A DNA stretch of 64,000 nt from Smittia aterrima. Lineage: Eukaryota > Arthropoda > Insecta > Diptera > Chironomidae. Position numbers and translations under genes: made by a program. This document shows, one piece after another, positions 61,252 through 64,000 of the stretch. The stretch is from assembly GCA_033063855.1 (NCBI GenBank), contig CP093830.1:17236854-17300853 (forward strand), in the 5' to 3' direction. Positions within the stretch are counted from its first letter, which is position 1, and the number at the start of each line of letters is the position of its first letter. The notes below the pieces were generated by a model, which was given only the letters and a program-made list of their open reading frames with translations, had not been told where the DNA came from and did not search any database.

Positions 61252-63424
61252 AAAGTTTTTAATTTCTTTTCACTTTAATCGGGAAACTCTCATTTTCAAA
61301 GAGAACTTTAATAATATTTTTGTAATTTTCCTTTTTAATAAAATTAAAATTGATTTTAATTGAATTTCGAAGAGTTCAATCGTCAGGCGCCTTGACTACT
61401 CGAGCCATCTATCTCAACGTTGCTTTAATGTCGCGCGACACACATCAAACATCTCCTCATGCTCTCGTAAACTGTTTACAACTTTTATGTTTCCAAGGCA
61501 AATATCAACACAAGCTAATCTCGTAGGCACATTCTCTGATTCAACCTTAAAATGATATCACGGTTAGTTGTTCGATAGGAAATACTCGCAACTTGTTGAC
61601 TCCACAACAACAATGACAATCACCGCGCAACATCAAACTTGCGATGCGCAACACAGAAGCGAAAACGTCCCGTCAAGAGAAAAACTTTCAGTTTAACTTC
61701 AGACTTCAAGCTACTCAGACCATTCGTTTGTAGTATCAGCAGCTGATAAAAATAATTTGAATCTAGCTTTCCATGTAATTCCTTGTGGAGAAAAAGATTT
61801 ATGAGTGCAGATTCTCGTATTGAACATCACAAATCATTGAAATATTGAAATCATACGAGATTGGATATCGAAGTGTTCGGTGGAATTTTGAATGAGTTCT
61901 CAGAAGTAAAAAAAAATATTTTTATTGAAGTGCTAAAATGTTAATGATGTTAAGAGAGTTGAGAGCACGAAAAATGTAGAAGCGACGTCAATAAGTCATT
62001 AAAATTTACAAGCATTCTAACAAGAAAAATGATTACGGTCGTTGTCGCGAAGAAAAAAAGTTATTTGGTCAATTCTGCGTAAACCTCCAATTGAAGAAAT
62101 GAAAATTATGAATCACAGATAATCTCGAGTGTGTGTGTGTATTTAAAACATTTGTTAACATCTCACCATCAGCGTCTTTAAATATTTACAATTATCAATT
62201 GCGTAAGAATCACCGAAAAGATAAGTGAGTTCGCTCTCTTTGAAATGTATAATTCCTGCTCTGATAATTTCAAACGAATTGTGTGCTCTGGAATAATTTT
62301 AATTGAGTCAACTAAGATACAAAGAGTTTTTATGAGTGCAACAAAAGCTCTTTGTCGAGCGGTGGTTAGCTATTGTTTGTGAGTGGTCTTCTTCTACTTC
62401 TCCACCGGAAAGGAAGTCGACTCGACTCCCCTCACGCTCGCTGTCCCTTCAGGCGATAAATAGTGACGCCGCCTAATTAAGCAAGAAAAACGGCAATCGC
62501 TTCATCAAATTATCGTCAGCTATTTGGATCCTTCGGGCAATTAAACTTTTCGCAAGCTATCCCAAAAGTCGAAGGAAGTTTTAATGATTCTCTCCATGAG
62601 AGTTCCGAAACTTTCCCAAAGCAGTTAAATAAGTTCGAGAAATATTATCAAGCAGATTTCCTTCCTCGGTGGGTTCAGACTTTGAGACAAATTTTAATTC
62701 GGTTTACCGTTCGACATCTTTTTTTATTGCGAGTCGCCTCGTTTTAAACAACAATCAGTGTAACAAGCGCTAAACTTTCTTCCGCTCGAATTCAGCTCTT
62801 CGTTAAACACAATAATCTCTCGCTTGAGCCTTTTTTTGTCAGGTCTTTCCAAGGACCGCCACTTCAATGAGCTGTAAAGAGAGAAAATTTCTTTTTCACG
62901 GCACCAGCTTCGCTTGTAAGCTTCTCCTTTCCCTGAGACTCTAGAAATTTGTTTATTATCGTAATATTGTCTCGACCCAGTAATTTGTGTGGAGGCTCGC
63001 AGTATTTTCACTGGAAAATCCGAAAATTCCTTTTGCTATTCCACCCTCGATCGGTTCTCTTATAAAGATTGTCGAAAAAAAAAACATTTTTATGACAACA
63101 GATTTCCCCTGAATAGAATTTTTTTTATGTCAGTTATTTATCGCAGCTAAAAACGAAAATTTTCCCGCCACCCGTCGTTAGTTTTATGAATAAGTTCTTA
63201 GTTTAAAGTGTCACAAAGCTTTAATAGCTCATCCCGTGATGATAATTTTTCTTTTTCTCTTCTTCTTTTCCACTCCCTTGTAATTAGAGAAGAATTATCA
63301 CACAGATGGAATGGATTTGCTCAATTAAACTCATTACGAAATGGCATTCCTGTTGGCACTAAACGGGATATAAACGAAAAGCGCTAGATAAGTAGAGGAA
63401 GTCGTGTTTGAGTCATTTGAAGGA
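61252..63424 (+). other. Spacer before the amine receptor
   Basis: AATAAA at 61337-61342 ends the heparanase-like gene. The rest holds no supported gene, only a GT repeat near 62129-62140 and presumably the promoter and 5' UTR of the GPCR. Confidence 0.5.
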
Positions 63425-64000
63425 ATGGCTGAAGACGAATGCGTCGACGAGTCTCAATGCTTAATTTATAAGAAGATAAGCGAGCAATTGACAAACAATT
63501 CAACGATAAACACCGCAATTACTTCATCTCTTAATGGAGACAACTTCAAACAATTGCTGAGCATGCAATTGAGCGAGGACAACAATATTAAGAATGACAT
63601 GATCTTATTGGGCAACTTTAGTCTACATCAAGTCAACATTGACTCGAACGACACAAGCAACATCGTCGATGGACCTTACAAAATTAATTTCACTGATCTC
63701 ATCTTTGTCGTTGTCTTCTGCTTACTAATCATCATAGTCATAATAGGAAACACTTTAGTGATTTTATCAGTCTTAACAACGAGACGATTAAGGACAGTTA
63801 CGAATTTATTTGTGACGAGCCTCGCTGTTGCTGATTGGCTCGTCGGAATATTCGTGATGCCACCAGCTGTAGCTTATTATTTGATGGGTAAGTTATCGGT
63901 TTAAAGTTAAGTCTTCTCCTTTCAACTATCTCTCGCTTTCTTTCTCTTTTTCTCAAAAGGATCGTGGCATCTCGGATATATTCTCTGTGATATTTGGATT
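63425..64000 (+). CDS. Biogenic-amine GPCR (octopamine/tyramine class), 3'-partial
   Basis: Class A receptor for a monoamine, acting at the plasma membrane. Exons 63425-63887 and 63960 to the window end. The first 80 residues are extracellular with several N-glycosylation sites (NNST, NFS, NDTS). TM1 has the conserved GNTLVILSVL (N1.50), then RRLRTVTN, and TM2 NLFVTSLAVADWLVGIFVMPP (D2.50). The second exon gives GSWHLGYILCDIW with the TM3 disulfide cysteine. The intron after TM2 sits in a position common in insect amine receptors. The SLAVADWLVGIFVMPP block fits invertebrate tyramine/octopamine receptors, probably a TyrR (TAR2/TAR3) type, but TM5-7 are needed to decide. Confidence 0.8.

Overview
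The window is eukaryotic. Genes are on both strands, GT-AG introns are mostly 50-250 bp, and intergenic DNA is AT-rich. Every recognisable protein is insect. A clear ebony gene points to an arthropod, and an allatotropin precursor (a gene Drosophila has lost but mosquitoes keep) points to a lower (nematoceran) dipteran with a compact genome, such as a midge or mosquito relative. The species cannot be fixed from sequence alone. I rebuilt exon structures by hand from splice sites and reading phase. All spliced coding lengths given are multiples of three.

Left part (1-21 kb): the 3' two thirds of a TIA-1/Rox8 RNA-binding protein (+), a 6.5 kb stretch with no convincing gene, a ZAD-C2H2 zinc-finger gene (-) rich in SUMO-type motifs, and a complete ebony (beta-alanyl amine synthetase) gene (+) with 3.8 kb of upstream DNA.

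Middle part (21-41 kb): NELF-A (-), then a tight run of short plus-strand housekeeping genes: V-ATPase subunit G, DAP1, TRAP-delta and a non-coding snoRNA host gene. At least four of the host's introns carry box C/D snoRNA candidates, two of which are homologues of U33 and U32. Next come BTBD7 (-), mRNA cap guanine-N7 methyltransferase (+), an intronless F-box protein (-) and the axonemal dynein intermediate chain WDR63/DNAI3 (+), which has RFX-type X-box half-sites just upstream of its start.

Right part (41-64 kb): the long golgin Gmap/GMAP-210 (-, 11.6 kb, with a 6 kb intron and a possible internal promoter), mitochondrial ribosomal protein mL50 (-) head to head with a FAM210-type mitochondrial protein (+), an allatotropin precursor with an extra RGF-amide peptide, a secreted heparanase-like GH79 protein whose active site looks degenerate and which carries a 400-residue acidic tail, and the first exons of a biogenic-amine GPCR cut by the window end.

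Most genes are unrelated housekeeping genes. The most unusual items are the two-peptide allatotropin precursor, the neighbouring heparanase-like pseudoenzyme, and the U32/U33 host gene. No transposon, CRISPR array, tRNA or rRNA gene was recognised.
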